Assembly (NCBI GenBank): GCA_014872785.1
Contig: WKFJ01000054.1
Location: 62,001 to 126,000 of the forward strand
DNA from: Alteromonadaceae bacterium
Lineage (GTDB): Bacteria > Pseudomonadota > Gammaproteobacteria > Enterobacterales > Alteromonadaceae
DNA: 64,000 bases
Direction: 5' to 3'
The position numbers were made by a program, and so were the translations under genes. The notes below the pieces were generated by a model, which was given only the letters and a program-made list of their open reading frames with translations, did not search any database and was not told the origin of the DNA. Positions 55,734 through 64,000 of this stretch are shown here, piece after piece (position 1 is the stretch's first letter; each line of letters starts with the position of its first letter).

Positions 55734-56294
55734 TCAGCCCATGTTAATTCGGTCTGCATCCATTTTTAAATCTTTAGATGCGGTGATAAGTTGTTGCTCG
55801 CCGTGGCTTTTTAACAGTTTTTTAGCTTCAAAATCAATATGTTCTGATTTGTTTAGGTATTGATTACTCAATTGTATTAACGAACCCTGCACACTTTGTA
55901 GCATTGATTGTGCGTAGTGATTTATTTTTCCCACTGCCGCGTTAAAATTGATTTCTTGCAAAACATTCATTTGTAGCTTTTGCGCAACATTAAAAACCAT
56001 GTTTTTTGCGTTAATTACCAAACCCTGATGGTTCGGAACAGACAACTTGCGAATACCAGGAGCCTGCTTGTCCTTTTGTTGCAATACCATAGTGATAAAG
56101 GCTTGCTGCTGTTGCTGCCAATACAGTACTTGGTCACCCATTTGAGGCTCGATTAAGCAGCCAGTAGCGCGCAGCGCAACGACATTGTTATTTAACACGT
56201 ATTCTTCCCCGCGCACTTCGATAATTTCTGATTGGTGCATACAAATCTGAAATGTTTCAGTAAAGGTAGAATGATGTTCAACGTTAATACCCAT
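55734..56294 (-). CDS. DUF3540 family T6SS accessory protein
   Basis: This is a 186-residue protein matching DUF3540: an N-terminal beta part (ALRATGCLIEPQMGDQVLYW) and a C-terminal long helical region (HIDFEAKKLLKSHGEQQLITASKDLKMDADRINMG). It is found with DUF2169 and DUF4150 next to VgrG in many proteobacteria and is taken as part of effector loading. The mechanism is unproved. Confidence 0.8.
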   Translation of the reverse strand: MGINVEHHSTFTETFQICMHQSEIIEVRGEEYVLNNNVVALRATGCLIEPQMGDQVLYWQQQQQAFITMVLQQKDKQAPGIRKLSVPNHQGLVINAKNMVFNVAQKLQMNVLQEINFNAAVGKINHYAQSMLQSVQGSLIQLSNQYLNKSEHIDFEAKKLLKSHGEQQLITASKDLKMDADRINMG

Positions 56295-56296
56295 TT

Positions 56297-57343
56297 TTAT
56301 GCTGCAGCCTCCACTTCAAGTCGCAAGGGATCAGTTTTACGTACTGTTTTGGTTTTACACTTGTGCCAGTTGCTATCGGAATCTTGAATGCCATGCCAAT
56401 TACTGTGGTCAAATTCACATTGCTTAAAATCGCATTCATTCCAAATAGAATTAGCCATATCGGATAGGGCAAAAGAGACCGTTTCAAAGGTACTTTTGTC
56501 ATAGCTTGCCTCTACCCACTGGGTCTGCTCGCAGTTAGTGCGCTGCAGCGAGAGTTCAGTACCTTTTGATTCGGTGAAATTAGCTTGCAGTAAATCGCAA
56601 TCAGAAAATATCGATTTTGAAAACGTCGCTTTAATGAAGAGAGCCTGTGGCAGCTGACAGTCAGAAAATGTGGTGTCACTGAATTCACAGCCGATAAACC
56701 CATTCGCGGTCAAGGTTGCGTTGGTAAAGAGACAGTGTTCGAATTTACTGTCGTTAAAAGAGCAGTAAGCCCACTTAACCTCATTGAATTGTTGCTCAGT
56801 AAACTCACATTTTAACAACATGCCTTTTTCGAAACTGCAATCAATGATGTCCACAACTGAAAAATCGAGTTCATTCATTGCAAAATTATTGAGCTCTGAT
56901 CTATCGAAACTCAGTGAAACTACTTCACAAGTTAACAGCGCCGTATCAAGCCATTCTCCGTCTGAAAACGCAAAACTATCAATATGGGAATTGCTCAGAA
57001 CACATCGTTGAACTCGGCATTTTTCAAAGCTCACCGAGGTTAACGATGATTCATTGAATCCCATTTGTAAAAGCATACCGTTGCTAAAAGTCACTGTGTT
57101 CATGTTTGAACGGTGCACAGAGCCCGTGGTTAGATTGCATTGCTCGAAATTGCAGTTCTCGAAAGTGCACTCAATAAAATTAACATTGTTGAACGAACAC
57201 TGGTTAAAAACCATGTCCTTAAATAGCACTTGCTGGAATGTCGCATCTACGAGCTCAAGGTTATCGAACGCTACGTCTGTCACGTCACTCTGTTCTATCA
57301 ATCTATTTAATCGTGCTTTTCTAAGCAGCGTGTCGATCGGCAT
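56297..57343 (-). CDS. pentapeptide repeat protein in the T6SS locus
   Basis: This is a 348-residue protein made almost wholly of pentapeptide repeats (for example FNQCSFNNVNFIECTFENCNFEQCNL), which fold into a right-handed four-sided beta-helix. No catalytic motif, membrane segment or signal peptide is seen. It lies between the DUF2169-pentapeptide gene and DUF3540, so it probably works as spike-associated adaptor or cargo. The number of turns, roughly 16, is estimated from length. Confidence 0.8.
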   Translation of the reverse strand: MPIDTLLRKARLNRLIEQSDVTDVAFDNLELVDATFQQVLFKDMVFNQCSFNNVNFIECTFENCNFEQCNLTTGSVHRSNMNTVTFSNGMLLQMGFNESSLTSVSFEKCRVQRCVLSNSHIDSFAFSDGEWLDTALLTCEVVSLSFDRSELNNFAMNELDFSVVDIIDCSFEKGMLLKCEFTEQQFNEVKWAYCSFNDSKFEHCLFTNATLTANGFIGCEFSDTTFSDCQLPQALFIKATFSKSIFSDCDLLQANFTESKGTELSLQRTNCEQTQWVEASYDKSTFETVSFALSDMANSIWNECDFKQCEFDHSNWHGIQDSDSNWHKCKTKTVRKTDPLRLEVEAAA

Positions 57344-57389
57344 CTTGCCACCTCCGTAATGCTAGAGGAGCAACGTTGGTCGCATCAAT

Positions 57390-59938
57390 TTAGTTAGACT
57401 GATGCACATACGCTAAAACTGCGTCGGCTTGATAAAAATTGCTGTCATTAAGTTTACAGCGCAATAGCTGAGTCTGTCGGAGCAATGAACCGTAAAAAGT
57501 ACTGTGTTGTAGCTTACAATCGTGTAGTCGTGACTCAGACATTACACACTGAATAAAGCGAGCTGATAATAAATTACTACCGTGAAAATCAGAATCGCCT
57601 AAGTCACACATGGTAAATTGCGCCGACGTTGCTTGCAGATGTTCTGCTGATACACGACGCAGACCGCATTGCTCGGCAACACAGCTGGAAAAATTGGCCG
57701 ATGTCATCAGTGTTTCCCCCGAAAACTGACAACGCTCAAGTTTGGTTTCTGTAAAGTTTGCAACCGATAGGTTGCTGTCTAAGAATGCGCTGCGCGTCAA
57801 TTGCGAACCACTAAAGCGTGTAAACCTAAAATCAACGTTGAAACTGACGAACATTTCCCCGTGACAACCAACAAAATCATTATCGCTCATGTTGCTGTTA
57901 TTAATGCAAAGCGTTGTAATATTTGCGCCATTAAAAACGCTTTTTACTATGCTAGCCTCGGAAATAATCGCCGTTTTAAAAATCGCAGAGTTGAAATCGC
58001 AATTTCTCAAATTTGTTTTAACGAATAAGGCTTTTTGTAAATCACATTGAGCAAAGTTATTGCCATAGCCAATGACACTTGAAAAGTTAGCATCCTTCAA
58101 CTGAGCTGACGTAAATGTACTGTTGGTTATTAGTGCTCCTAAAAGAGCTGCTTCACAGAGGTTGGCATTTTTAAAACTGGTGTTGTTAAACGTACAGTTC
58201 TCAAAGTTACAACCGGTTAAATCGATACCGTCCAAAACTAAGTCTGACAAATCCGCGCCAGCCCAGTTGCGATGGTGTAATGATTCTTGGTTCTCTAAAG
58301 CGTTGATAAATATAGCGCGCCTTGCTTGTGCTTCGTCGGTATTAGGTTTGTCAGACAATGGCTCTGAGGCAAGTTGTTGCGCCTTAAATTGATTTTCTTG
58401 AATTAACTTAAGTTGTTCTTCGTCAATCTCCAAAGCCTCATTTTTAGCCATTTCTTGCATGGAAATGATTTGCTCGGTGACATCATCTTTAGTTTGTAAT
58501 TCTGCCAGTTTCTCTGGATCCGCAGACTTCATCGTCTTTTCAGCCATGGCTTGAGCCTCTTCAAGCTCCTTTTCCATTTCTTTGCGTTGTTTCTCAGCCT
58601 CTTCTTTTTGTTTCTTGACATCGTCCATCAATTTTTTGCCGTCGAAGTCACCGCGCTCAATGGCTTTTTGTGCGACAACAACGTTTGGCTCTGGCATGTC
58701 AGGTTGTTCAAAACCTTGAGGGATTTCACCGTTGTTTTGTTCCTTCACATCCTCCAAAAACTGCTCTTTGTGTTCTTCTTGCAAAGCTTTTTTCTGAGCG
58801 ATTTCGTCTTGAATTTCTTGTTCTTCCGCCCGCAATTGTTCAGCAGATTTGGCTGGCGAAAGCTGACTTTCATTAAACATGGCCTCAGCCGCTGTTTCAG
58901 GATCTAAACGCAATGCCAACATCTTTTGGTAATATTCCAACGTACGTGGTTCATCCTTTAGATGTTCAAAGGCAAGCAAATGAGCGTCGACATCAAGTGA
59001 ATCCAGCTGCTCAACCTCAATCTGACCGTGGAAAATGCATGCCCCTACAGAGATGTCGGGGAATAACCACAAGGTATCTAAGTTAAGTTCGATTTCTCTA
59101 AACCCATGATGCTTACTTTGAATAAACGATCTTGCTTTTACGCCAGGAAGCTGCCCTGAAAATTTGGCGAATTAGGCACTAAATTGGTTAGTTTATATTG
59201 CTCATCTCCAACCAAGTATTGCTTTAGCCATTGGTCTGGTCGCGCTTGTTGAAAATAATGGAAGTCCATATCTGGCGCCAGGTTAGGGAAGTGTTCCTCC
59301 TGCCAATTTTGCGATTTAAAGTCTCCGTAATATTGAGTCCTTAAGTCGTTTGTAAGCGGTAAACAACCAAAACCTTCGCTGGGGTAATTGCTGTTCATGC
59401 TCTTAAACGGTTTATCAAAAACCTCGATATTAGGTGCTTTTAGCGGCGTTTTCTTTTTATCAGCGTAAACACCACAACCTAGCGGATTGTTCTGATAGCC
59501 TTGGCCACCATAACTGTTTTCATCGTTAAGTTTAACGGATTCAATGGCGCTAGCGTCGGTTAAACTATAGCCAAAAAATCCTTTCTTAAACTCTCGATTA
59601 CCCTGAATCGTGATTTGTTTGTGCTGATTTGAAATCTCGATTTTAGCTTCAAACGGGTCTTCACCTTCACCATTAGGGTGGTATGCCGTCCCCATTAACA
59701 GAAACTCTGCTTTTGGTTTAGGCATTACCAAATCAAGAAGCTGGTTTTGCAGTTCTTCTTGAATAATTGGCCACTGTAGAAATTCCTCAGGGATGGGGGC
59801 TGATTCGTCGGTTTCTAAACCAACACCCGGTACCTTCATGTCGAAAAATACTACAGGAGCCGACACAAACCAGTGTTTGTGATTAAAGCTGTAAGATTTT
59901 TGCAGACAACCTAAGCGTCTAGGTTTAATGAGCTTCAT
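57390..59938 (-). pseudogene. DUF2169-pentapeptide repeat fusion, split by a one-base frameshift
   Basis: The upstream part (59938 to stop 59138, 266 codons) holds the DUF2169 N-terminal domain with GFGCLPLTNDLRTQYYG and PNLAPDMDFHYFQQARPDQWL. The DUF2169 domain then continues in another frame: SGQLPGVKARSFI, then IELNLDTLWLFPDISVGACIFHG. This leads to a frame of 560 codons (from TTG at 59072) with a long Glu/Lys/Gln coiled coil and a C-terminal pentapeptide block. One extra T in the minus-strand T4 run at 59159-59162 restores a single product of about 850 residues, the normal length of this family beside VgrG. The gene is probably one unit. Confidence 0.8.
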
Positions 59939-59947
59939 CTTACACCT

Positions 59948-62731
59948 CTACATTACCAACTTGATACTGCTTAGCATTTGCAGATCAAGTGGGTCTATGT
60001 TGATGTTGACGCCAGCGGGGCCAATATTGATATTGGTGCTATTGCCGTGGATGTTAATGCTGGTAGAACTGCCATTCAAACTAATGTTGGTAGAACTACC
60101 TGTGAGGCTGATACTGGTACTGCTGCCGGTTAAATTAATACCAGTAGACGAGCCGGTGAGGCTTATCCCTGAACTTGAACCAGTCAGAGATAAGTTGCTT
60201 GAAGAACCTGTTAGGCCGAGACTGCTGGATGCGCCGGTTAAACTTAATCCAGAAGAAACACCCGTAAGGGACAAGCTGCTAGATGAGCCGGTTAAACTCA
60301 AATTTGTACTAGAGCCTGTCAATGACAAGCCAGATTGTGATCCGGTAAGTGATAAGCTGCTCGAAGAACCAGTGAGGTTCATGCTGGAGCTGACACCCAC
60401 TAAGCCCATATTGGCAGAGACGCCGGTTATTGAAACGCCAGTTGAGAGTCCCGTAATACTTGTTCCAACTGACATTCCGGTTAGCGATAAGCTGTTAGAT
60501 GACCCAGTCATTGAGAAGCTGTTACTCATGCCAACTTCGCTGTGGCTATTGCTCATGCCAACAGTACTTTTACTGTTGCTGGTGTCTATTTCTGAAACGC
60601 TTACGGAACCACCGGTTTGCTTTGATTCGCTGTAGGTTCCGCCAATTTGTTTGGAGTAACTAGTGCTCTTGCCAACATGTTTATTCTTGCTGTAAGAGTC
60701 TCCATACATTGCCGAGTCGCTGTAGCTAACATAGGACATTTTGTTACTTGGATCGGCGTTTTGATCAGGTCCTTTGCCGGTTCGTGAAACGTTGTGGCTT
60801 CGCTCAGTCACACTGTAACCAAAAGAGCTACTTTCGCTGTAACTCACACTGTTGTAGTTGTTGCTGCCGCGCTGTTTCTCTACGATGTTTTTGGCTTTGG
60901 TGAGAGGTGTTTTTACATTAGAACCAAAACTAATGCTGGTACTGTCACCATAGCTAGTACTGTAGTTGTTGCCTACGTTAGTACTGCAAGTAAAGTCATC
61001 AGGCATGATGCACTTGTTACCCTTGTTCTGCATGATTTGCTGAACTTCCGGAATTTCATTGGCATCACTGGAGCGCGAGATAGTAACGAATGCGCCCGTT
61101 TCTGGAATTGTCTGCATACTTTCAGACAGTTTTACCCAATGGATGGTGTTATCGGGATCATCAATAAAGGTGACGTGAATGCCTCGGCAACTGTATTTTT
61201 GTTCGCCTTGGTCATCGTATTGGAAATCTTTTTTGTCGTAGCTAAAGCCATCTTTTTCCAGATATTTAGCTGACGTACCCTCGTAATCGGTGGCACCTGA
61301 ATTGTCTACCACAAGTGCGAGAATACTGCCTTGGTTCTCTTGCGGAGGTGAAAATGGCGAGGCGAGACCATTGGCATCTACTGCTTGAAATTGATTGCTG
61401 TAATCACCGGCAGCACTAGCGTTGTGCTGGACTGATGTCACTACAAATTCTTCGCCGTCGATAGTGGGGCAAATGGGAACTGAATACTCATCGCCTTTAC
61501 CATCGCGTTCTTTTACTAAAAACTTGTGACCCGCTTTTAGTTCGGGACACGACGATGAACCTGAGAACTCAAAGCGCGATGCCAGCAAGCGGTTCATTGT
61601 GTTATTCGTTAAATGATTAATTTCAGTTTCGCTTGCACCGTATTGCACAACATGCAGAAATTCCATATTCATTTTTTCTGCAGCGTTTGCTTGGTTCATG
61701 AATACGGGGGTCGCCTTAGCTGTATTTTGTGATTCCCACGTTGCTTCTTTCTGGGCTAATACGGTTTTAATACCTGCCGCTGTAAGGTTTTGCTTATATG
61801 AGAACTGCGTAATATAGTCGTCGCGTTCCAAAGTTTGTTGCTTGGTGTAGCTTAAATACAGTGGCTTTATATCGTGCGTTTCTTTTGACTTACTGTTCTT
61901 TTTGTATTTGTAACTGCAAATCGGTTTGTAATGTGGTTGGTCAGTGATGATCATGGTGTGCTTCTCATCACTGTGTTCAAAGTAATAGAACAAGTCGACC
62001 TTATTCATTAATCGGTGAATAAAATCGAAGTCAGTTTCACCTGCCTGCAACCAGTCTTGTTTACGGTAATTTGCTAAGCCACAGACAATTTTATTAGGCT
62101 GTTTTTCCAATTCCTTCTTGTTAAAGTCAATGTTGTTTTCGCTCAGAATTTCCATTATGACTTCGATAATGGTCATTTGTGAAAACAGACGATAGTTATT
62201 CTGCAGCTGTAATTTGAACAAAGCGGGCTTTAAATTCGCCGTATAGACGCCGCGCTCCGCAAGCGAAAAATTGGTGATAATCCCGTTGAAATAAATGACT
62301 GGACGGTGTTCCGGATAATCACTTTCATAGATATCTTTGTAGGTTTCAGGAAGACCTAGTCTGATGCAAGCCTTAGCCCCTAGGATTTTTTTGAAGTCCA
62401 GTTTCTCAGTCGTTTTGCCGCCTTCTTTGAGCTTCTTACCGTACGGGCCTTGTTGGTAGTCTCCCCAGGGTTTGTCCAGTCCACTGGAGAAAAACGCATT
62501 TGCACGTAGTGTTAGATTGAAATCGAACATCTGAGACAGCTGCTCTTGGCCGCTGAAATTTTGCAAACGCAATGTCTGGTCATCGATGCGAGTACCATCG
62601 TCTAACTCAATGTAAAAGTCTAAGCCACAACGCGGGGCAGGTGGGGTATCTGGATGATTAGTACCTGGGTAGTCGGTATAGTTAATTTTTTCCGCTAGTA
62701 TTTCTGCGTTGGTGCCTGAGTTAAATTTCAT
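59948..62731 (-). CDS. vgrG: type VI spike protein VgrG with repetitive C-terminal extension
   Basis: This is a 927-residue spike protein (TssI). The gp27/gp5-like core runs to about residue 580 (LQNFSGQEQLSQMFDFNLTL start, GIITNFSLAERG, LVNKVDLFYYFEH-like segment, EFVVTSVQHNA, GQPxxVGV-type hub replaced by IHVTFIDDPDNTIHWVKL). From about 600 on the chain is Ser/Gly/Tyr-rich (NNYSTSYGDSTSISFG). Residues 730-909 are about 20 nine-residue units of the type LSLTGSSSS. No toxin domain is attached. The start overlaps tssG by four bases. Confidence 0.92.
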   Translation of the reverse strand: MKFNSGTNAEILAEKINYTDYPGTNHPDTPPAPRCGLDFYIELDDGTRIDDQTLRLQNFSGQEQLSQMFDFNLTLRANAFFSSGLDKPWGDYQQGPYGKKLKEGGKTTEKLDFKKILGAKACIRLGLPETYKDIYESDYPEHRPVIYFNGIITNFSLAERGVYTANLKPALFKLQLQNNYRLFSQMTIIEVIMEILSENNIDFNKKELEKQPNKIVCGLANYRKQDWLQAGETDFDFIHRLMNKVDLFYYFEHSDEKHTMIITDQPHYKPICSYKYKKNSKSKETHDIKPLYLSYTKQQTLERDDYITQFSYKQNLTAAGIKTVLAQKEATWESQNTAKATPVFMNQANAAEKMNMEFLHVVQYGASETEINHLTNNTMNRLLASRFEFSGSSSCPELKAGHKFLVKERDGKGDEYSVPICPTIDGEEFVVTSVQHNASAAGDYSNQFQAVDANGLASPFSPPQENQGSILALVVDNSGATDYEGTSAKYLEKDGFSYDKKDFQYDDQGEQKYSCRGIHVTFIDDPDNTIHWVKLSESMQTIPETGAFVTISRSSDANEIPEVQQIMQNKGNKCIMPDDFTCSTNVGNNYSTSYGDSTSISFGSNVKTPLTKAKNIVEKQRGSNNYNSVSYSESSSFGYSVTERSHNVSRTGKGPDQNADPSNKMSYVSYSDSAMYGDSYSKNKHVGKSTSYSKQIGGTYSESKQTGGSVSVSEIDTSNSKSTVGMSNSHSEVGMSNSFSMTGSSNSLSLTGMSVGTSITGLSTGVSITGVSANMGLVGVSSSMNLTGSSSSLSLTGSQSGLSLTGSSTNLSLTGSSSSLSLTGVSSGLSLTGASSSLGLTGSSSNLSLTGSSSGISLTGSSTGINLTGSSTSISLTGSSTNISLNGSSTSINIHGNSTNINIGPAGVNINIDPLDLQMLSSIKLVM
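60005..60544 (-). repeat. 27-bp coding repeat in vgrG (about 20 units)
   Basis: Each unit encodes nine residues with the pattern (L/I)-S-(L/I)-T-G-S-S-x-x. The count is by eye in frame. The units differ at many synonymous positions, so the array is old rather than recently amplified. Confidence 0.85.
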
Positions 62732-63744
62732 GCTGCGTTACTCCAATATCGAGTTTTCAACGCAGGTTTTATTTTAAACTTAGGTAAGTTAAGCGTTTTA
62801 TGTAGCGCAGACGTTGCTTTCATCCAACTAGATTGGCCTAGGTGCATGCTAGATGTCGAATGCATTTTAGATTCAGGAATGTTTTCCCAATCTAAAATCA
62901 GTTGCACGTCAATGTCGTATTTTCCGTCGGTTAGAAAAGCCACAATAGACTTAAACACATCGTGGTGCGTGCCTCTGGGCATAATTTCACGACACTGTTC
63001 AATGTTCTTCAATTTTAGTGTCAAACCAATTGCCGCTTGGTTGTCCCAGTGTTTCTTACCAAGTCCAATACCTGAGCCCAGCACGGCATCTTGCGAACCG
63101 ATTTTGGTTTGTAGTCGTTCTGGTGATTCTCTCCATGCGCCTTTACAGCTGTCGATTTCTACCTCGCAATCAAACATGGTTTCGATGATCAGTTTGAGTG
63201 ATGAGTAGTTTTGACGATTGCCCACCAATAAAGCCGCAAACGTCATTAGCTTTTCAGCGGTGATCGGCAGACGCTCGAACAGTTCGGTGGTTTTTAAACC
63301 AGTTGCAGACTCTAAGAACTTATAAAGAATGCTGTCTCCCGCAGCTTGGTTGAACAGCATGGGATCGAGTTCTTTTTTAATGTCGTAGAGTAGGTGTACT
63401 AAGCGATTATTGAATAAGTCTACGAAGCGACTGGGGCCAAAATTGCCTTTACTGCGCTCGTGAAATAGCATGTCAGCATATACGTCTGGAAGCGGTCCTT
63501 GTTGACCTGCTAAGCCATAGCCGTTGACCTTGACCAAGGCCTCGTCTTTTTGAACTTTAACGTCACCGACAAAGTTGGGTAAAAAAGCCTGCTCATGGGT
63601 TGCTTTAAATCGAATCCTTCTATCGTGGTTTTCGTCGCGTACAGAGCTCTCAAGCATTCTAACCGCTTGATAAAAGTTGATTTCTTCTGCGTACTTTTGC
63701 AGTAAATCTAAACTAGAGACTTGTTGCCGCTCAGAGGTTTCCAC
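62728..63744 (-). CDS. tssG: type VI baseplate protein TssG
   Basis: This is a 338-residue baseplate component of the TssEFGK wedge. Family features include LLQKYAEEINFYQAVRMLE at the N-terminus, VNGYGLAGQQGPLPDVYADMLFHE and FVDLFNNRLVHLLY. The start is a GTG at 63744, inside the 3' end of tssF (37-base overlap). Confidence 0.92.
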   Translation of the reverse strand: METSERQQVSSLDLLQKYAEEINFYQAVRMLESSVRDENHDRRIRFKATHEQAFLPNFVGDVKVQKDEALVKVNGYGLAGQQGPLPDVYADMLFHERSKGNFGPSRFVDLFNNRLVHLLYDIKKELDPMLFNQAAGDSILYKFLESATGLKTTELFERLPITAEKLMTFAALLVGNRQNYSSLKLIIETMFDCEVEIDSCKGAWRESPERLQTKIGSQDAVLGSGIGLGKKHWDNQAAIGLTLKLKNIEQCREIMPRGTHHDVFKSIVAFLTDGKYDIDVQLILDWENIPESKMHSTSSMHLGQSSWMKATSALHKTLNLPKFKIKPALKTRYWSNAA

Positions 63745-64000
63745 TGATATACCTTTTTATTACCTACAAAGAGTTCTAATCGAACAAACGCATTCACATG
63801 TGCGAATAGCGCGAGGAATTTATTTAATACCGCACCAAACAAAATGGTGCTGCTACCGTCAAATTTGCGATCGTAAAGCGTGAGTTGAAAGTTGACGCCG
63901 TGGTAATAACCACGCCAACCGCCGTTTTTAACTGGGAATAGGTCGTCTTTGGCCGTGAAATTTTCAATGCTTTCAATTTGACGCTGATTTACGTTGTTTT
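63708..64000 (-). CDS. tssF: type VI baseplate protein TssF (C-terminal part)
   Basis: The minus strand from the window end down to TAG at 63708-63710 is one open frame of 96 codons. It reads DLFPVKNGGWRGYYHGVNF, then GSSTILFGAVLNKFLALFAHVNAFVRL and ends WKPLSGNKSLV, which matches the C-terminus of TssF (compare the usual ...RWPPRxGxxxLL). The 5' part lies outside the window. It overlaps tssG by 37 bases. Confidence 0.85.
   Translation of the reverse strand, partial: NNVNQRQIESIENFTAKDDLFPVKNGGWRGYYHGVNFQLTLYDRKFDGSSTILFGAVLNKFLALFAHVNAFVRLELFVGNKKVYQWKPLSGNKSLV

Noticed and set aside
58551-58907. Rightward Leu/Phe-rich frame of 118 codons that looks like a membrane protein
   Set aside because: It is the complement of the Glu/Lys-rich coiled coil of the DUF2169-pentapeptide gene.
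60005-60544. Regular 27-bp repeats that might suggest CRISPR or a minisatellite
   Set aside because: The repeats are in frame, diverged at synonymous sites, have no spacer-repeat alternation and encode the VgrG tail.
59928-60635. Rightward 235-codon frame rich in Leu, Pro and Val opposite the vgrG repeats
   Set aside because: It exists because the 27-bp vgrG repeat is open on the other strand; no start signal, and the leftward frame has clear VgrG homology.

Overview
The window reads as chromosome from a marine gammaproteobacterium, most likely of the order Alteromonadales. The supporting marks are the DUF3466 and DUF2987 proteins, rmf next to fabA, the order ttcA-uspE-fnr-safE-ccoS-ccoI-ccoH-ccoPQON, moderate GC content and dense ATGA/GTGA gene overlaps. 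No rRNA, tRNA, CRISPR array, integrase or transposase was seen. One base of the first gene and most of the last gene (tssF) lie outside the window.

Layout. Positions 1-10.7 kb are mostly housekeeping: a secreted redoxin, rlmKL, a glutaredoxin-like protein, uup, a DUF3466 surface protein, rmf and fabA (with a FabR-like operator), then two small unknown genes and a lone XRE repressor. The repressor faces an SDR-AKR pair across three operator cores spaced exactly 20 bp apart. Positions 10.7-27.6 kb are a purine-catabolic island. Leftward xdhABC-uraD-uraH-guaD-puuD converts guanine and xanthine to allantoin, and rightward rutR-puuE opens the allantoin ring. A second leftward operon (amidase, HpxW-like hydrolase, TSUP transporter, pucG, allC) continues through allantoate and ureidoglycine to oxalurate and probably oxamate/oxalate. 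RutR-type palindromes (TGACCA-N2-TGGTCA) precede both leftward operons, and the second also has a sigma-54-like element. An RpiR-family regulator at its head is broken by one in-frame TAA.

Positions 27.7-33.7 kb hold cobB, a LysE exporter, an acidic DUF4097-like protein, a membrane protein, a Bax-like protein and a DUF2987 protein. A lone integron gene cassette follows: its 5' boundary GTTAGAGC is the exact complement of GCTCTAAC in its terminal attC-like site. The cassette gene carries a single-base frameshift. Positions 33.7-43.5 kb hold ttcA, uspE, fnr and the cbb3 oxidase genes with their assembly factors; a perfect FNR box lies upstream of ccoN and an imperfect one upstream of uspE.

Positions 44.2-45.2 kb encode two bacterioferritin subunits with complementary defects (one lacks the haem Met, the other lacks ferroxidase ligands), with a Fur-like box upstream. 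From 46 kb to the end lies a type VI secretion locus read leftward: tssF (partial), tssG, vgrG with about 20 nine-residue repeats at its C-terminus, a frameshifted DUF2169-pentapeptide gene, a second pentapeptide gene, DUF3540, a DUF4150 PAAR-like gene, then tssJ, K, L, M, A and a GNAT acetyltransferase. No obvious toxin-immunity pair is present. The cargo side appears to be the DUF2169/DUF3540/DUF4150/pentapeptide module.

Three genes are interrupted: rpiR by a nonsense codon, the cassette gene and the DUF2169 gene by apparent one-base losses in T4 runs. These may be real decay or consensus errors and should be checked against reads.
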